Part shown: piece by piece, positions 5,201 to 5,924 of the stretch
Layout: each line of letters opens with the position of its first letter
Numbering within the stretch: position 1 is the first letter of the stretch
Assembly (NCBI GenBank): GCA_002413385.1
Contig: DHWW01000083.1
Location: forward strand, 1 to 5,924
Direction: 5' to 3'
Origin: Granulicella sp. UBA5172
Lineage (GTDB): Bacteria; Acidobacteriota; Terriglobia; Terriglobales; Acidobacteriaceae
DNA: 5,924 nucleotides
Notes under the pieces: generated by a model
What the model was told of the DNA's origin: nothing
Databases searched by the model: none
Seen by the model: the letters and a program-made list of their open reading frames with translations, nothing else
Position numbers and translations under genes: made by a program

Positions 5201-5924
5201 ATGCAGAAGGGACCAAAGGTAGCACTGGCGTCAGCAGGTTTGTTTGTTCTCGTCGTGGCTGCGCTGCTTGGCAATCAGTACAGAAAGAATCATGAGCAGG
5301 GACCGGCCCGCAAGGATCCCTATGCGGACGTGAAGATTGACCGGGACGACATGGTCTTTCTGAAGAAGGAACGGCCTGACTCGCTCGCCGATGAGCGCAC
5401 CCTGATCGGGAAGACGGTGTGGGTGAGTGCTGGCGGGCAGATGGACTACTACCTGGACAAGGGCAAGCATGTGGACTATGCGCAACCCGTGGGCACGCTG
5501 CTGGGGGCTACGCCGCTGGTCATCAAGGATGCTTTTGAGCAGAAGGCTCCGTCGACCGGGCGTGCGGTGCAGCGCATTCCAGGGGGAGAGCGGCAGGTGC
5601 TGCTGGGGTTCACGATGCCGAATTCGAGCGATCCCAAGAAGGAATATGCAACTCCTGTGGGCAACTACGCCAACGGTCTCTACACGCTGGTGAACGATGA
5701 GGTTTTCTTTTACGACGATCCGCACCAGCTCTACAAACATTGGGGAGCGGAGACGTGGGCGCACATCGACAAGCACGAAGTGGTGCCGGGCATGAGTGAG
5801 AATCAGGCGATGATGGCGCTCGGCCAGGTGATGACACCGAACTCTGACGCGACGGGCGACCGCTTCGTGACGTACGACAATAACGGGCACCCGATCGTGA
5901 TCCAGTTCGTAAAAAATAAAGCTG
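5201..5924 (+). CDS. Membrane-anchored protein of unknown function with BamE/SmpA-like C-terminus (partial, runs off window)
   Basis: No stop appears before the window ends, so at least 241 residues are seen. Residues 7-24 (VALASAGLFVLVVAALLG) form one hydrophobic segment after a short basic N-terminus, followed by NQYRKNHEQ. No lipobox Cys or AxA site is evident, so it is probably an N-terminal anchor with the rest outside the cytoplasm. The middle (about 68-140) is a beta-rich region, LIGKTVWVSAGGQMDYYL (68-85). It continues through KKEYATPVGNYANGLYTLVN (146-165). The end reads VVPGMSENQAMMALGQ (194-209), then GDRFVTYDNNGHPIVIQFV (219-237). That order (P/kGM-x-x-x-Q, small helix, two beta strands with Y and F) resembles the SmpA/OmlA (BamE) or BLIP-like fold, but the match is by eye only. 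The family is not recognised. The strong Shine-Dalgarno and codon use make it a real gene. Confidence 0.85.
   Translation, partial: MQKGPKVALASAGLFVLVVAALLGNQYRKNHEQGPARKDPYADVKIDRDDMVFLKKERPDSLADERTLIGKTVWVSAGGQMDYYLDKGKHVDYAQPVGTLLGATPLVIKDAFEQKAPSTGRAVQRIPGGERQVLLGFTMPNSSDPKKEYATPVGNYANGLYTLVNDEVFFYDDPHQLYKHWGAETWAHIDKHEVVPGMSENQAMMALGQVMTPNSDATGDRFVTYDNNGHPIVIQFVKNKA

Noticed and set aside
5231..5890. A 219-codon minus-strand open frame
   Set aside because: The plus-strand gene at 5201 has a strong Shine-Dalgarno, a membrane anchor and balanced composition; the minus frame is His/Arg/Leu-rich without motifs.

Overview
The window is GC-rich, bacterial and densely coded. It looks like chromosomal DNA of a soil acidobacterium of the Terriglobia type (Granulicella, Edaphobacter or Terriglobus-like). 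This placement is an inference. It rests on the high GC, on the style of the proteins, and on the interspersed repeat around 2444-2697, whose motifs (CTTCGCTCAGGATGAC, CGGTCGAGATGAC, runs of GCAACN) I associate with those genomes. No rRNA or marker gene is present to confirm it.

Layout. At 73-759 (+) lies a PP-loop ATP-binding protein of the Dph6/COG2102 family. Its 3' end overlaps by 41 nt the start of an exported alpha-amylase-like (GH13) protein at 719-2356 (+). That protein keeps the GH13 N-terminal Ca-loop and the C-terminal part but has lost recognisable catalytic residues. A non-coding stretch at 2357-2691 follows. It holds a pair of short hairpins and then a 254-bp element bounded by imperfect 16-bp inverted repeats, which abuts the stop codon of murQ. 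murQ (2692-3612, -) encodes MurNAc-6-phosphate etherase of cell-wall recycling. It is divergent from an EntS-like MFS transporter gene (3727-5049, +). The 114-bp divergent spacer carries three tandem 21-bp repeats that look like operator sites. After a 151-bp gap a membrane-anchored protein gene starts at 5201 (+) and runs off the window. Its last residues resemble a BamE/SmpA-like fold.

How the genes fit together. The first two genes are likely co-transcribed. murQ and the MFS gene share an upstream region and may share a regulator, but no functional link is proven. No complete novel multi-gene system is evident. The most unusual items are the exported GH13 pseudoenzyme, the 21-bp repeat array, and the inverted-repeat-bounded composite repeat fused to the murQ 3' end.
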